Part shown: one piece after another, positions 24,137 through 32,822 of the stretch
How positions within the stretch are numbered: the stretch's first letter is position 1
Layout of the letters: every line of letters starts with the position of its first letter
DNA from: JAAYPI01 sp036734385
GTDB lineage: Bacteria > Bacteroidota > Bacteroidia > Bacteroidales > Paludibacteraceae
Direction of reading: 5' to 3'
DNA length: 53,075 bases
NCBI GenBank assembly: GCA_036734385.1
Contig: DAIMYQ010000009.1
Span: 1-53,075 of the forward strand
Made by a program: the position numbers and the translations under genes
The notes under the pieces: model-generated
The model's input: only the letters and a program-made list of their open reading frames with translations
What the model was told of the DNA's origin: nothing
Databases searched by the model: none

Positions 24137-25102
24137 TCAGCATGTTTTTGGTCTGAATCCTCGTAAAAGTTCCTCCGTCTTCATTGCTTTTTTTCCCGCT
24201 ATTTGGAGTTGGTTTATAAAAACATAACCATCTTTTGCAGCAATCTTTAAAAAATGTTTTCCATCACTTAATACCGAGCCGCAAGCCTCATTGTGGGTGC
24301 AAATTTCTGTTGTAGTTTCTATTATTTTTGTGAAAAACACATTGCCTTTTTCATCCAAAATTTCAGTGTGTGCACTAGGATATGGTGCTAATCCACGCAC
24401 AAAATTGTGAATACTTTCGCAAGTGTTCTCCCAATTAATTTTGCAGGTTTCTTTAAAGATTTTCGGGGCACTTTTTATTTCGATTTTGTTTCCAATAATT
24501 TTGTTTTGTTCAATTCCGATAGGCTTTTCAGTGAGTATGAAATCAACAGTGTCAGTAACTGTTTCAGCACCCAAAGTCATCAGTTTGTCATGTAAGCTTC
24601 CGGCATTATCAGAATCCGATATAGGAATTTCCCGTTGCAGAAGGATGTTGCCTGTGTCAATTTCTTCTGTAAGAAAGAAGGTCGTGACTCCTGTTTCTTT
24701 TTCGCCGTTAATAATAGCCCAGTTGATAGGAGCTGCTCCTCTGTATTGTGGCAAAAGTGATGCATGTAAATTAAATGTCCCTAAGCGAGGCATATCCCAA
24801 ACTACTTTAGGCAACATACGAAATGCAACCACTATTTGCATATCTGCATTCAATTTTCGCAATTCTTTCAAGAAAGACTCCTCTTTCAATTTTTCAGGTT
24901 GTAACAAAGGTAAATTTTGTTCCAAAGCGTACACTTTTACGGCAGACATTTGTAATTGATAACCCCTCCCTGCGGGTTTGTCAGGCATTGTAACAACACC
25001 TACTACATGATAGTCATTTTCTATGAGTTTTTTAAGTGGAGCGACTGCAAATTCAGGCGTGCCCATGTATACTATTCGTAAATCTTCTTTTTTCATTTTC
25101 AA
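24137..25102 (-). CDS. fmt: Methionyl-tRNA formyltransferase
   Basis: Fmt adds a formyl group from 10-formyltetrahydrofolate to methionyl-tRNA(fMet) for translation initiation. The 321 residues match the family. The start RIVYMGTPEFAV is typical, the catalytic region shows FNLHASLLPQYRGAAPINWA with the key asparagine, histidine and SLLPxYRG loop, and a C-terminal OB-like domain covers about 210-320. Its partner enzyme in formyl-Met processing, peptide deformylase, is at 44947. The gene follows the Skp-like gene, but a terminator lies in between. Confidence 0.97.
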   Translation of the reverse strand: MKMKKEDLRIVYMGTPEFAVAPLKKLIENDYHVVGVVTMPDKPAGRGYQLQMSAVKVYALEQNLPLLQPEKLKEESFLKELRKLNADMQIVVAFRMLPKVVWDMPRLGTFNLHASLLPQYRGAAPINWAIINGEKETGVTTFFLTEEIDTGNILLQREIPISDSDNAGSLHDKLMTLGAETVTDTVDFILTEKPIGIEQNKIIGNKIEIKSAPKIFKETCKINWENTCESIHNFVRGLAPYPSAHTEILDEKGNVFFTKIIETTTEICTHNEACGSVLSDGKHFLKIAAKDGYVFINQLQIAGKKAMKTEELLRGFRPKTC

Positions 25103-25130
25103 TGGAATTGAGTGCGTCTATCTTTTTTAA

Positions 25131-25167
25131 TAAAAAAAAGCCACTCGATTTTTGGGAGTAGCTTTTT
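25131..25167 (-). terminator. Intrinsic terminator after the Skp-like gene
   Basis: On the minus strand AAAGCTACTC pairs with GAGTGGCTTT (10 bp, one G-T) and is followed by a run of T. It lies just after the Skp-like gene and before fmt. The reverse strand also ends in five T, so it could work both ways. fmt would then need its own promoter, which I do not see clearly. Confidence 0.75.
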
Positions 25168-25188
25168 ATTGATTTTTTTCTCCGTTAT

Positions 25189-25776
25189 TTACTTGGGAGC
25201 ATTGATTTTTTCCAAAATTTCATTGGTGATATTATATGCTTTGTCAGCGTATAGTATATTGTCATTATTTGTATTGCAAAAAATGACATGAAACTTTTTA
25301 TCTTTGTTGTATTCTTTAATGGTAGAATCAATAGAAAGTTTTAGGCGTTCATTCATTTTTTGTTGTTTGGAAACTAACTGGTTCGCTAAGCGGTTATCTA
25401 GTTCTTGCAATTCTTTTTGCTTTTTTAGTAATCTACTTTGTTCAGCCTTTGCTCGGTCCATACTCAAAAAAGCTTGATTTTCCCACTTCTTTTGAAATTC
25501 TGCCATTTCTGCTTGCAAAGCATTGGCTCTTTGATTTACATTAGCTTTCGATTTTTCTTCTTCTTGCAAAAGTTCCTCACTCATACTTTTATACAAGTTG
25601 TAATTTAGTAGTAATGAGTCCATGTTTACGTAAGCAATAGGAAGAATTTCGTTTTGTTTCAGAGTGCTTCCTGTATTGAATTGCTTTTTGTCGTCTTTTT
25701 TCAAGAAAAAAAGCAAATAAATTCCTATTACAGCTAAAAAAAGTACTATGTTAGAAATGAGTAAAACTTTTTTCAT
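25189..25776 (-). CDS. OmpH/Skp-family protein with an N-terminal membrane anchor
   Basis: The 195-residue protein has one hydrophobic segment at about 4-25 followed by KKDDKK, then YVNMDSLLLNYNLYKSM, the usual start of an OmpH domain. A long helical arm follows, rich in E, K, Q and A (RAKAEQSRLLKKQKELQELD), as in the Skp tentacles. It ends with HVIFCNTNNDNILYADK. Skp proteins hold unfolded outer-membrane proteins in the periplasm. The N-terminus looks more like an uncleaved anchor than a signal peptide, since no clear A-x-A site follows. It diverges from pepD. Confidence 0.87.
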   Translation of the reverse strand: MKKVLLISNIVLFLAVIGIYLLFFLKKDDKKQFNTGSTLKQNEILPIAYVNMDSLLLNYNLYKSMSEELLQEEEKSKANVNQRANALQAEMAEFQKKWENQAFLSMDRAKAEQSRLLKKQKELQELDNRLANQLVSKQQKMNERLKLSIDSTIKEYNKDKKFHVIFCNTNNDNILYADKAYNITNEILEKINAPK

Positions 25777-25869
25777 AAAATTGATTTAGAAGTGTTTTTT
25801 GTCTTTTTTAATATGTAAAAATTAAGCCGATAAAAGGAATATTATTGTTGTTAAACCTCAATTGGCTCG

Positions 25870-25877
25870 CAAATATA
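25870..25877 (-). promoter_or_regulatory. -7 promoter element for the Skp-like gene
   Basis: The minus strand reads TATATTTG, a match to TAnnTTTG. It gives a leader of about 87 bases. Confidence 0.45.
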
Positions 25878-25911
25878 AAACATAAAAGAGATATTTGTAA
25901 ATCCTTTTCTT

Positions 25912-25919
25912 TAAATTTG
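25912..25919 (+). promoter_or_regulatory. -7 promoter element for pepD
   Basis: TAAATTTG matches the consensus and would give a leader of about 70 bases before pepD. It faces away from the Skp-like promoter. Confidence 0.45.
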
Positions 25920-25996
25920 TGCTTTAATAGTATTTGAATTGCGATTTTGATATTTTTTAACAATTCGCGTTTTCCATTTTATTAAAACCTATATTT

Positions 25997-27448
25997 ATGA
26001 ATTATAAGGGTGTAGAAGTAGAACCTGCCGTTGTATGGAATTATTTTGCTGAAATTAGTGCTATTCCTCGTCCCTCAAAAGGGGAGGAACATATCAGAAA
26101 GTATTTGGTGGATTTTGGTTGTCGGCACAATTTGATAACTAAGCAAGATGCAGCAGGCAATGTCTTATTAGTCAGAAAAACAAGACGAACAGGAACTCCC
26201 TTGCCTGCCATCATTTTACAATCTCACATGGATATGGTTTGTGAACAAACTGCCGGCAAAAATCATGATTTTACTAAAGACCCTTTGGATTTGCAATTAA
26301 CCGATGATTGGGTTACTGCAGATGGAACCACATTAGGTGCCGATAATGGAATAGGAATGGCAATGCAGTTGGCTGTTTTAACGGCTGAAATAAATTTTAA
26401 TCGAGATATAGAGTGTCTTTTTACTGTTGATGAAGAAACAGGTTTAACCGGTGCTTTTGCTTTGGAAGAAAATTTTTTTGAGGCAAAAACGCTTATAAAT
26501 TTAGACTCTGAGGAAGATGATGAAATTTTTGTCGGTTGTGCAGGAGGTTCTGATACCACAGCCTTTTTTTATTTTCAACTTGAAAAAATACCCCAAAACT
26601 ATTTCTTTTTTGAAATAAAAATCAATGGACTGAAAGGAGGGCATAGTGGCGATGAAATTCATAAGAAATTGGCTAATGCAAATAAGCTGTTGAATGATTT
26701 TTTGCTGAGAAGTGCTTCAAAATATGACTTTTATTTGTGTGAGATTGATGGTGGACTGTTTCGTAATGCTATTGCTCGCGAAGGTTCAGCTGTATGTGCT
26801 ATTCCGTATTCGGAAAAAGAAAGAATACGTATAGATTGGAATATTTTTATTGCCGAAATGGAGGATGAATGGTTGCAATATGAACCAATGATGCACTTTT
26901 TCTTAGGGTCGACAGATAGATATGAAAATGCCGTACAAAAAACAATTGCCAATAATTTTCTGCAAGCTATAGCCCAATGTCCTCATGGTGTCCTTAAAAT
27001 GTGTACGGATTTTGAGGGTTTGGTACATACTTCAACTAATTTAGCATCTGTCAAAATTAAGAATAATGTCATAATTGTTGCAACTAACCAGCGTAGTTTG
27101 GTACAATCTGACTTGCAAGATGCTGCCAAACAGGTTGCATCTTGTTTTGAACAATATGGTGCAGAAACAACATTCGGCAATGAATACCCTGGTTGGGAAC
27201 CAAATTTTGATTCTAAAATGGTAAAAAAAGCGGAAAAAATATATTATTCGCTATTCAACGAAAAGCCCAAAGTAAGAATTATTCATGCCGGATTGGAGTG
27301 TGGTCTGTTTTTGAAAAAATATCCTTATTTGGACATGATTTCTATCGGCCCTACTATTTTAGGAGTTCATTCTCCCGAAGAACGTGTCTCGGTCAGTTCG
27401 GTTCAGAAAACATGGAAGTTCCTTGTGGAGCTATTGTTGTGCGAGTGA
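25997..27448 (+). CDS. pepD: Aminoacyl-histidine dipeptidase (PepD, peptidase family M20)
   Basis: PepD cleaves dipeptides, with carnosine-like Xaa-His as the name substrates. The 483 residues match the family. The M20 metal ligands are visible: H77 and D79 in LQSHMDM, D116 in LGADNGIG, the catalytic E146 and ligand E147 in TVDEETGL, D170 in LINLD, and a late histidine in LGVHSPEE. A dimerisation lid domain lies at about 205-380 (KGGHSGDEIHKK). The last 18 bases overlap the end of the convergent CPBP-family gene. Confidence 0.95.
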   Translation: MNYKGVEVEPAVVWNYFAEISAIPRPSKGEEHIRKYLVDFGCRHNLITKQDAAGNVLLVRKTRRTGTPLPAIILQSHMDMVCEQTAGKNHDFTKDPLDLQLTDDWVTADGTTLGADNGIGMAMQLAVLTAEINFNRDIECLFTVDEETGLTGAFALEENFFEAKTLINLDSEEDDEIFVGCAGGSDTTAFFYFQLEKIPQNYFFFEIKINGLKGGHSGDEIHKKLANANKLLNDFLLRSASKYDFYLCEIDGGLFRNAIAREGSAVCAIPYSEKERIRIDWNIFIAEMEDEWLQYEPMMHFFLGSTDRYENAVQKTIANNFLQAIAQCPHGVLKMCTDFEGLVHTSTNLASVKIKNNVIIVATNQRSLVQSDLQDAAKQVASCFEQYGAETTFGNEYPGWEPNFDSKMVKKAEKIYYSLFNEKPKVRIIHAGLECGLFLKKYPYLDMISIGPTILGVHSPEERVSVSSVQKTWKFLVELLLCE

Positions 27449-28396
27449 AATGCCTAGATAGTAATGAATAAATCCCATTAATTCCATTGATAAGGCTATC
27501 GAAATATGCACGATGACCCCTCCCCAAATATGCCTCGTTTGATAAGCAAGAGCACCTAAAATATATCCCCCGAAAACGGAAGAAATTGTTTCTCCTATTG
27601 GTTTTCCAAAATGAATGCAACAATATAGCGCAATCATTGGAAGAATTGCCTTTTTGCCTAAAATGTTTGCTAGTCCGATAACCAATGCTCCTCTGAAAAT
27701 TAATTCAGTCATCACATAAAAAGAGGCATAAACACTTTCAAAGATAGCTGTGTGTTCCCAATTTTTCAATCCGAAAATACCTTCATATTCCCAATATCGG
27801 TAAATCGGATATACTTTCATAAAATCTGGCGTAAAGGAAATAACTGCCAAAAAAGGAAATACCAGCAAAAATAAAAACAAGTAAGCCGAAATGTATTTAT
27901 TCGTAAATAGCAGTCCATAAAGACCTTTGCCATGCCTATCGAAAAAATATTTTGATAGTAACAAAACGGGTAGTGCAACTATGGTCAATTTCAAAAACGA
28001 AATGATGCGGACAAGGTATTCATTCTCCGTTGAATTAAGTCCTTTTATCAACAAATCTTTATAATCAAAACATCCGATGATAATTCCGAAAAGTACAATA
28101 AAACAAATGGTTTTTACATAGAACATGCCATTTTTTAATACTTTATACTCTCTCCTCATCAACATTACCGGAATAGCAACTGCAAAATATACCGATAGGT
28201 AAAATAAACTGAAATACAACATAGACCAACTCGAAGAATAAGTTGGTGCTAAAAATCTATCATGTAAGTTGAAAGTATAATTTGCAGTTATGCAAATTAT
28301 AACAAAAATAGCAGTGTACAGATAGGACGCTAAGTGAAAATCTTCTTTTATGAAAATGCTAATTTCAGTGAAGATGGATTTGATTTGTTTAATCAT
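27431..28396 (-). CDS. CPBP-family (CAAX protease/Abi) membrane protein with altered active-site motifs
   Basis: The 321-residue protein has about eight membrane helices. The C-terminal half fits the CPBP/Rce1-like family: a TELIFRGALV segment corresponds to motif EExxxR, YCCIHFGKP to FxxxH, and VIVHISIA to HxxxN. In this copy the first glutamate of EExxxR is threonine and the asparagine of HxxxN is alanine, so two of the four positions usually linked to catalysis differ. It may be an inactive or specialised member. It diverges from guaA, and both have -7 elements in the 91-base gap. Confidence 0.8.
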   Translation of the reverse strand: MIKQIKSIFTEISIFIKEDFHLASYLYTAIFVIICITANYTFNLHDRFLAPTYSSSWSMLYFSLFYLSVYFAVAIPVMLMRREYKVLKNGMFYVKTICFIVLFGIIIGCFDYKDLLIKGLNSTENEYLVRIISFLKLTIVALPVLLLSKYFFDRHGKGLYGLLFTNKYISAYLFLFLLVFPFLAVISFTPDFMKVYPIYRYWEYEGIFGLKNWEHTAIFESVYASFYVMTELIFRGALVIGLANILGKKAILPMIALYCCIHFGKPIGETISSVFGGYILGALAYQTRHIWGGVIVHISIALSMELMGFIHYYLGISLAQQ

Positions 28397-28430
28397 ATTT
28401 TGGAAGTGTGCTTCGGCTCTAAAAGTTTGA

Positions 28431-28438
28431 CAAAAGTA
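28431..28438 (-). promoter_or_regulatory. -7 promoter element for the CPBP-family gene
   Basis: The minus strand reads TACTTTTG, a full consensus match. It mirrors the guaA element at 28461. Confidence 0.55.
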
Positions 28439-28460
28439 ACATAAAGTATAAATAATTTTT

Positions 28461-28468
28461 TACTTTTG
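28461..28468 (+). promoter_or_regulatory. -7 promoter element for guaA
   Basis: TACTTTTG matches the consensus and lies 19 bases before the guaA ATG, giving a short leader of about 14 bases. The two divergent elements form a 9-base inverted repeat with a 20-base spacer. Confidence 0.6.
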
Positions 28469-28487
28469 TTGGCAAATTTAAATCCCT

Positions 28488-30011
28488 ATGCAAGAAGAAA
28501 AAATACTTATTCTTGATTTTGGTTCTCAAACCACCCAACTGATAGCACGTAGAGTACGCGAGTTAGATACTTACTGTGAAATAGTCCCTTACAACAAATA
28601 TCCGGTCGGAGATAAAAGTATAAAGGGGGTTATTCTTTCGGGTAGTCCTTTTTCAGTGTATGACAAGGATGCTTTTAAAACGAATTTAGATCTTTTTAAA
28701 GGTAAAGTGCCTGTCCTTGGCATATGCTATGGAGCCCAGTTTTTGGCTCAAAATGCGGGAGGAAAAGTGCAGCCGGCAGGAAGTCGCGAATACGGTAGAG
28801 CAAACTTTTCGTTTTGCAATTCGACAGATAATTTACTCAAAGGAATAGAAAATAAATCTCAAGTGTGGATGTCACATGGCGATACCATAACTGAAATACC
28901 ATGTTCTTTCGAAATTATTGCAAGTACGCAAGATGTTGAAATTGCTGCTTATAAAATAAAAAATGAAATGACTTGGGGTGTCCAATTCCACCCTGAAGTA
29001 TACCATACCGTCGATGGATTAAAGTTGTTGGACAATTTTTTGAATATTTGTGAATGCAAAAAAAATTGGTCAGCAGATTCCTTTATTGAAATTACCGTAG
29101 ATAGCTTAAAAAAACAATTAGGAAATGATAAAGTTGTACTTGGTCTTTCCGGTGGTGTCGATAGCTCAGTCGCTGCAGTGCTTTTAAACAAAGCTATTGG
29201 CAAGAATCTAACTTGTATTTTTGTTGATCATGGATTGCTCCGTAAAAAAGAGTTTGAAAATGTCATCAAAGATTATGAACATTTGGGCTTGAATGTGATA
29301 GGTGTTAATGTAAAGGATAGATTTTATTCAAAATTAGATGGTGTTACTGACCCTGAAAAAAAGCGTAAGATCATTGGAAATGAGTTTATCGAAGTTTTTG
29401 ATGAAGAAGCTCGTAAGATTCAGAATGTAAAATGGTTAGCTCAGGGCACCATTTATCCCGATTGTATAGAGTCCCTTTCTATTACCGGAACGGTTATAAA
29501 ATCTCACCACAACGTTGGTGGATTGCCTGACAAAATGAACTTGAAGTTGTGTGAGCCTTTGCGTTTGTTGTTCAAAGATGAAGTGCGTAGGGTAGGAACC
29601 AAATTGGGTATGATGCCCCATTTGATAAATCGTCAACCTTTCCCCGGGCCGGGTTTAGCTGTTCGTATTTTGGGTGCCATTACTCCTGAAAAAGTCCGTA
29701 TTGCACAGGAAGCAGATGATATTTTTATTAGCGGATTACGCGAATGGAATTTATACGATAAAGTTTGGCAAGCAGGAGTTATATTGTTGCCCGTTCAGTC
29801 AGTAGGAGTAATGGGTGATGAGCGTACATATGAAAATGCAGTTGCTTTACGTGCTGTAACTTCTACGGATGCTATGACTGCTGACTGGGCAAATCTTCCT
29901 TACGAGTTTTTAGGCAAAATCTCCAATGAAATAATCAATAAAGTGAAAGGTGTCAATAGGGTTGTGTACGATATAAGTTCAAAGCCACCTGCAACCATTG
30001 AATGGGAGTAA
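28488..30011 (+). CDS. guaA: GMP synthase (glutamine-hydrolysing)
   Basis: GuaA converts XMP to GMP using ATP and ammonia from glutamine. The 507 residues hold a class I glutamine amidotransferase domain (about 1-190) with nucleophile C80 in LGICYGAQ and catalytic histidine in VQFHPEVYHT. The ATP pyrophosphatase domain starts with the PP-loop LGLSGGVDSS near 218, and the dimerisation domain ends in KPPATIEWE, the usual C-terminus. With purA at 39774 the window covers both branch-point enzymes of purine nucleotide synthesis. Confidence 0.98.
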   Translation: MQEEKILILDFGSQTTQLIARRVRELDTYCEIVPYNKYPVGDKSIKGVILSGSPFSVYDKDAFKTNLDLFKGKVPVLGICYGAQFLAQNAGGKVQPAGSREYGRANFSFCNSTDNLLKGIENKSQVWMSHGDTITEIPCSFEIIASTQDVEIAAYKIKNEMTWGVQFHPEVYHTVDGLKLLDNFLNICECKKNWSADSFIEITVDSLKKQLGNDKVVLGLSGGVDSSVAAVLLNKAIGKNLTCIFVDHGLLRKKEFENVIKDYEHLGLNVIGVNVKDRFYSKLDGVTDPEKKRKIIGNEFIEVFDEEARKIQNVKWLAQGTIYPDCIESLSITGTVIKSHHNVGGLPDKMNLKLCEPLRLLFKDEVRRVGTKLGMMPHLINRQPFPGPGLAVRILGAITPEKVRIAQEADDIFISGLREWNLYDKVWQAGVILLPVQSVGVMGDERTYENAVALRAVTSTDAMTADWANLPYEFLGKISNEIINKVKGVNRVVYDISSKPPATIEWE

Positions 30012-30061
30012 TTCCAATGTTTAAAAAAAACTAAAATATAATGCGGTTATAGATTTTTGTT

Positions 30062-30069
30062 TAACTTTG
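30062..30069 (+). promoter_or_regulatory. -7 promoter element for the first DUF1573 gene
   Basis: TAACTTTG matches the consensus and lies 38 bases before the ATG at 30108. Confidence 0.6.
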
Positions 30070-30107
30070 CGACTATTCGTTGAAATAAAATAAAACATTA
30101 AGTGATT

Positions 30108-30518
30108 ATGAAAACTAAACTTTTTTTTCTCAGTCTTTGTATGATGTTTGTGGGCATTGCATTTGCTCAAGAAACTCCTTCGAATCCGACAACTACCGTT
30201 GATTTTGGAACTAAGGTTCATGATTTTGGCGTTATTCCTGAAGAAGGTGGCAAGGTAACAACTACTTTTGTGTTTAAAAATACCGGTAAAAAGAATTTTG
30301 TAATTACTAAAGTACAAGCTTCTTGCGGTTGTACTACTCCCGATTGGTCTAAAGAACCGATTGCTCCGGGTAAGAAAGGTTACGTAAAAGCTACTTACAA
30401 TCCAGCTGGACGTCCAGGTAATTTTAGTAAAAGTATAACTGTTACCAGTAATGCGGAAACTGTTGTTCTCAACATTAAAGGTCAGGTAACTCCCAAACCA
30501 AAAGCTGAAGAAAAGTAA
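30108..30518 (+). CDS. DUF1573 domain protein, single-domain exported form
   Basis: The 136-residue protein has a signal peptide (LFFLSLCMMFVGIAFAQ) and one DUF1573 domain, an Ig-like fold. Its hallmark is the strand VHDFGVIPEEGGKV followed by ASCGCTTPDWSKEPI. The tail is lysine- and proline-rich. DUF1573 proteins are abundant in Bacteroidetes and their role is not settled. I start at the ATG at 30108, not the GTG two codons earlier. A strong terminator follows. The next gene encodes a longer relative with nearly the same domain. Confidence 0.88.
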   Translation: MKTKLFFLSLCMMFVGIAFAQETPSNPTTTVDFGTKVHDFGVIPEEGGKVTTTFVFKNTGKKNFVITKVQASCGCTTPDWSKEPIAPGKKGYVKATYNPAGRPGNFSKSITVTSNAETVVLNIKGQVTPKPKAEEK

Positions 30519-30548
30519 AAAATTATTCAGTAAAAAGTCTTACTGTTG

Positions 30549-30581
30549 AAACCCACATTGAAGAACGATGTGGGTTTTTTA
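30549..30581 (+). terminator. Intrinsic terminator between the two DUF1573 genes
   Basis: AAACCCACAT (30549-30558) pairs perfectly with ATGTGGGTTT (30568-30577), a 10-bp stem with a 9-base loop, and a run of T follows. It ends the first DUF1573 transcript before the second one's promoter at 30594. Confidence 0.88.
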
Positions 30582-30593
30582 ATTATTATGCAT

Positions 30594-30601
30594 TATCTTT
30601 G
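30594..30601 (+). promoter_or_regulatory. -7 promoter element for the second DUF1573 gene
   Basis: TATCTTTG matches the consensus. It sets a start near 30607 and rules out upstream ATG codons, favouring 30651. Confidence 0.6.
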
Positions 30602-30650
30602 CAAAGGTGCAGAATTCGGAATAATTTTGATGCTTAAATCGTATAAAAGA

Positions 30651-31709
30651 ATGAAAAAGACGGTATTCATATTTTTTCTTTCACTATGTCTCCCTTTTGG
30701 AGTGTATTCTCAAGCCAGCCTAATATTTCAAAGGACTTTTCATGATTTTGGAACTATTAAAGAAGAACTCGGAAAGGTTTCTACCCGTTTCTATTTTGTC
30801 AATAAAGGTACGGAGCCTATCGTTTTAAGGAGAGTTCAACCTTCTTGTGGTTGTACAACTTCAGAATGGTCGAAGGAACCTATTGCTGTTGGTGATACTG
30901 GTGTTATTCAGATTACTTATGATTTGGTGAATAGACCCGGAGCTTTTGAAAAGAGTATTTATGTTTATAGCAATGCAAAAACGGTTGAGCTCTCCATAAA
31001 GGGAAAGGTTATACCTCATGAAGTGACAATCGAAGAAATGTACCCAATTGTGATAAAAAATCTTAGATTGTCCACAGACAAAATTGATTTTGGAATGCTT
31101 CTTGATACTCAATCTCAGAAGTTCAAAATCAAGATTTATAATACATCATCAGAAAATATTGCTGTGAAATTTTCTAATGTGCCCAAATACATTACGATCG
31201 ACGCACCTAAAACAATACCTTCCAACGAAGAAGTTGTTATTACTTTCAGTATACATGGGTCAAAATGCAAACAGTGGGGAAATGTTAAGAATGAAATACA
31301 AATTGTTGAAAAAAAGAAAGTCATCAAAAAGATTACCATAAAAGCTAACATAAAGGAGGATTTTTCAAAATTAACAAAATCGGATTTGAAAGAAGCTCCT
31401 AAGGTCAATTTTTCAACGAATGCTGTAGTTTTTGAGTTACTTAAACAACCTGATAATAAACAAGACACGATAACTGTTACTAACAAAGGAAAAAAAATAT
31501 TAGAAATAAGAAAAATAATTAGTCATGATGAGTGTATTTCGGCAACTTTTAAAAACAATAAAATAAAAGGTGGAGCATCGTCAGAGATAATTGTCAATCT
31601 TAATTCAGTGAAAACACTTGGGAAAAGGGAGCATGTTATAGAAGTCATAACCAATGATCCCAAGAATCCAATTCAGACTATTCGAGTCAGTAGCAATGTT
31701 CAAAAATAA
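30651..31709 (+). CDS. DUF1573 domain protein, multi-domain exported form
   Basis: The 352-residue protein has a signal peptide (FIFFLSLCLPFGVYSQ) and an N-terminal DUF1573 domain closely like its neighbour's (FHDFGTIKEELGKV and PSCGCTTSEWSKEPI). Two further Ig-like repeats follow, starting near 145 (KIDFGMLLDTQSQ) and near 250 (VFELLKQPDNK). Such ASPM/Hydin-like repeats suggest a periplasmic or surface structural role. The start at 30651 is fixed by the promoter and the signal peptide. meaB begins 9 bases later and is probably on the same transcript. Confidence 0.85.
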   Translation: MKKTVFIFFLSLCLPFGVYSQASLIFQRTFHDFGTIKEELGKVSTRFYFVNKGTEPIVLRRVQPSCGCTTSEWSKEPIAVGDTGVIQITYDLVNRPGAFEKSIYVYSNAKTVELSIKGKVIPHEVTIEEMYPIVIKNLRLSTDKIDFGMLLDTQSQKFKIKIYNTSSENIAVKFSNVPKYITIDAPKTIPSNEEVVITFSIHGSKCKQWGNVKNEIQIVEKKKVIKKITIKANIKEDFSKLTKSDLKEAPKVNFSTNAVVFELLKQPDNKQDTITVTNKGKKILEIRKIISHDECISATFKNNKIKGGASSEIIVNLNSVKTLGKREHVIEVITNDPKNPIQTIRVSSNVQK

Positions 31710-31718
31710 ATTGCCATT

Positions 31719-32822
31719 ATGCAACATGTAGAGAATAACCCTGATTTTGAGTCACTTAATGTAAATAAGGGAATAGAACAACCCCCAATGGTTAATCCTA
31801 ATCTTGCGAATTCTATTCACAAAAAGAAATCTTATTCTGTTGTGGATTATGTAGAAGGGATTCGAAAAGGAAACCGAACTGTGTTGAGTCAGGCGGTTAC
31901 TCTGATAGAAAGTGCACTTCCTGAACATCATGCAATAGCCCAAGAAGTAATTGAGAAATGTTTGCCATACTCCGGAAATTCTGTTCGTATTGGCATTACA
32001 GGTGTTCCGGGAGCAGGAAAGAGCACTTTCATTGAGGCTCTTGGAATGTATATTGTTAATCAGAACAAACAACTGGCAGTTTTGGCAATAGATCCGAGTA
32101 GCGAACGCTCAAAAGGAAGTATTCTGGGAGATAAAACGCGTATGGAAGATCTTTCTGTTCACAAAAATGCTTTTATACGTCCTTCCCCATCAGCCGGATC
32201 TTTAGGTGGAGTTGCCCGTAAAACACGCGAAACCATTGTTTTGTGTGAGGCTGCCGGATTTAATAATATATTTATAGAAACGGTAGGAGTGGGGCAGTCC
32301 GAAATAGCTGTTCATTCAATGGTGGACTTTTTTCTTCTTCTTCAAATAACCGGTGCTGGAGATGACTTACAGGGAATCAAACGTGGAATTATGGAAATGG
32401 CAGACGGCATTGTTATTAATAAGGCGGATGGTAATAACCTTGAAAAGGCTATTTTAGCCAAAAATCAATATAAGAATGCTTTGGCTCTTTTTCCGCAACA
32501 TGAGTCGCAATGGAAGCCGCAAGTTCTTACGTGTTCGGCTTTTTATAAAGAAAATATTGCTGAAGTAGCCAATATGCTTCAAGAATATGTAACTTTTACA
32601 AAAGATAACAGGTATTTTGATTACAAGAGAAAGAAACAAGCAAAATACTGGATGTACGAAACAATCAATGATGAGTTAAAAGGCCATTTTTACAATGATA
32701 CTCTCATTAGGAAGCAGTTGGATCAAATTGAGCAACAAGTTGTACAAGGTGAGGCAAGTCCATTCGCTGCAGCAAAGAAAATGCTGGATCTCTATTTTCT
32801 CAACATCTCTAAAAATAAATGA
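31719..32822 (+). CDS. meaB: Methylmalonyl-CoA mutase-associated GTPase MeaB
   Basis: MeaB is the G-protein chaperone that protects methylmalonyl-CoA mutase and gates its B12 cofactor. The 367 residues match the family. The P-loop is at 95-103 (GVPGAGKST), ETVGVGQSE supplies the Walker B/switch region, and VINKADG is the guanine-specificity motif. The mutase genes are not in this window, so the partner must be elsewhere. The gene lies between a DUF1573 protein and a DUF4369 lipoprotein, overlapping the latter by 4 bases (ATGA). Confidence 0.96.
   Translation: MQHVENNPDFESLNVNKGIEQPPMVNPNLANSIHKKKSYSVVDYVEGIRKGNRTVLSQAVTLIESALPEHHAIAQEVIEKCLPYSGNSVRIGITGVPGAGKSTFIEALGMYIVNQNKQLAVLAIDPSSERSKGSILGDKTRMEDLSVHKNAFIRPSPSAGSLGGVARKTRETIVLCEAAGFNNIFIETVGVGQSEIAVHSMVDFFLLLQITGAGDDLQGIKRGIMEMADGIVINKADGNNLEKAILAKNQYKNALALFPQHESQWKPQVLTCSAFYKENIAEVANMLQEYVTFTKDNRYFDYKRKKQAKYWMYETINDELKGHFYNDTLIRKQLDQIEQQVVQGEASPFAAAKKMLDLYFLNISKNK

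Noticed and set aside
28431..28468. A 9-base inverted repeat as an operator between guaA and the CPBP gene
   Set aside because: The arms are simply the two divergent -7 elements (TACTTTTG on each strand), so the symmetry is explained by promoters.
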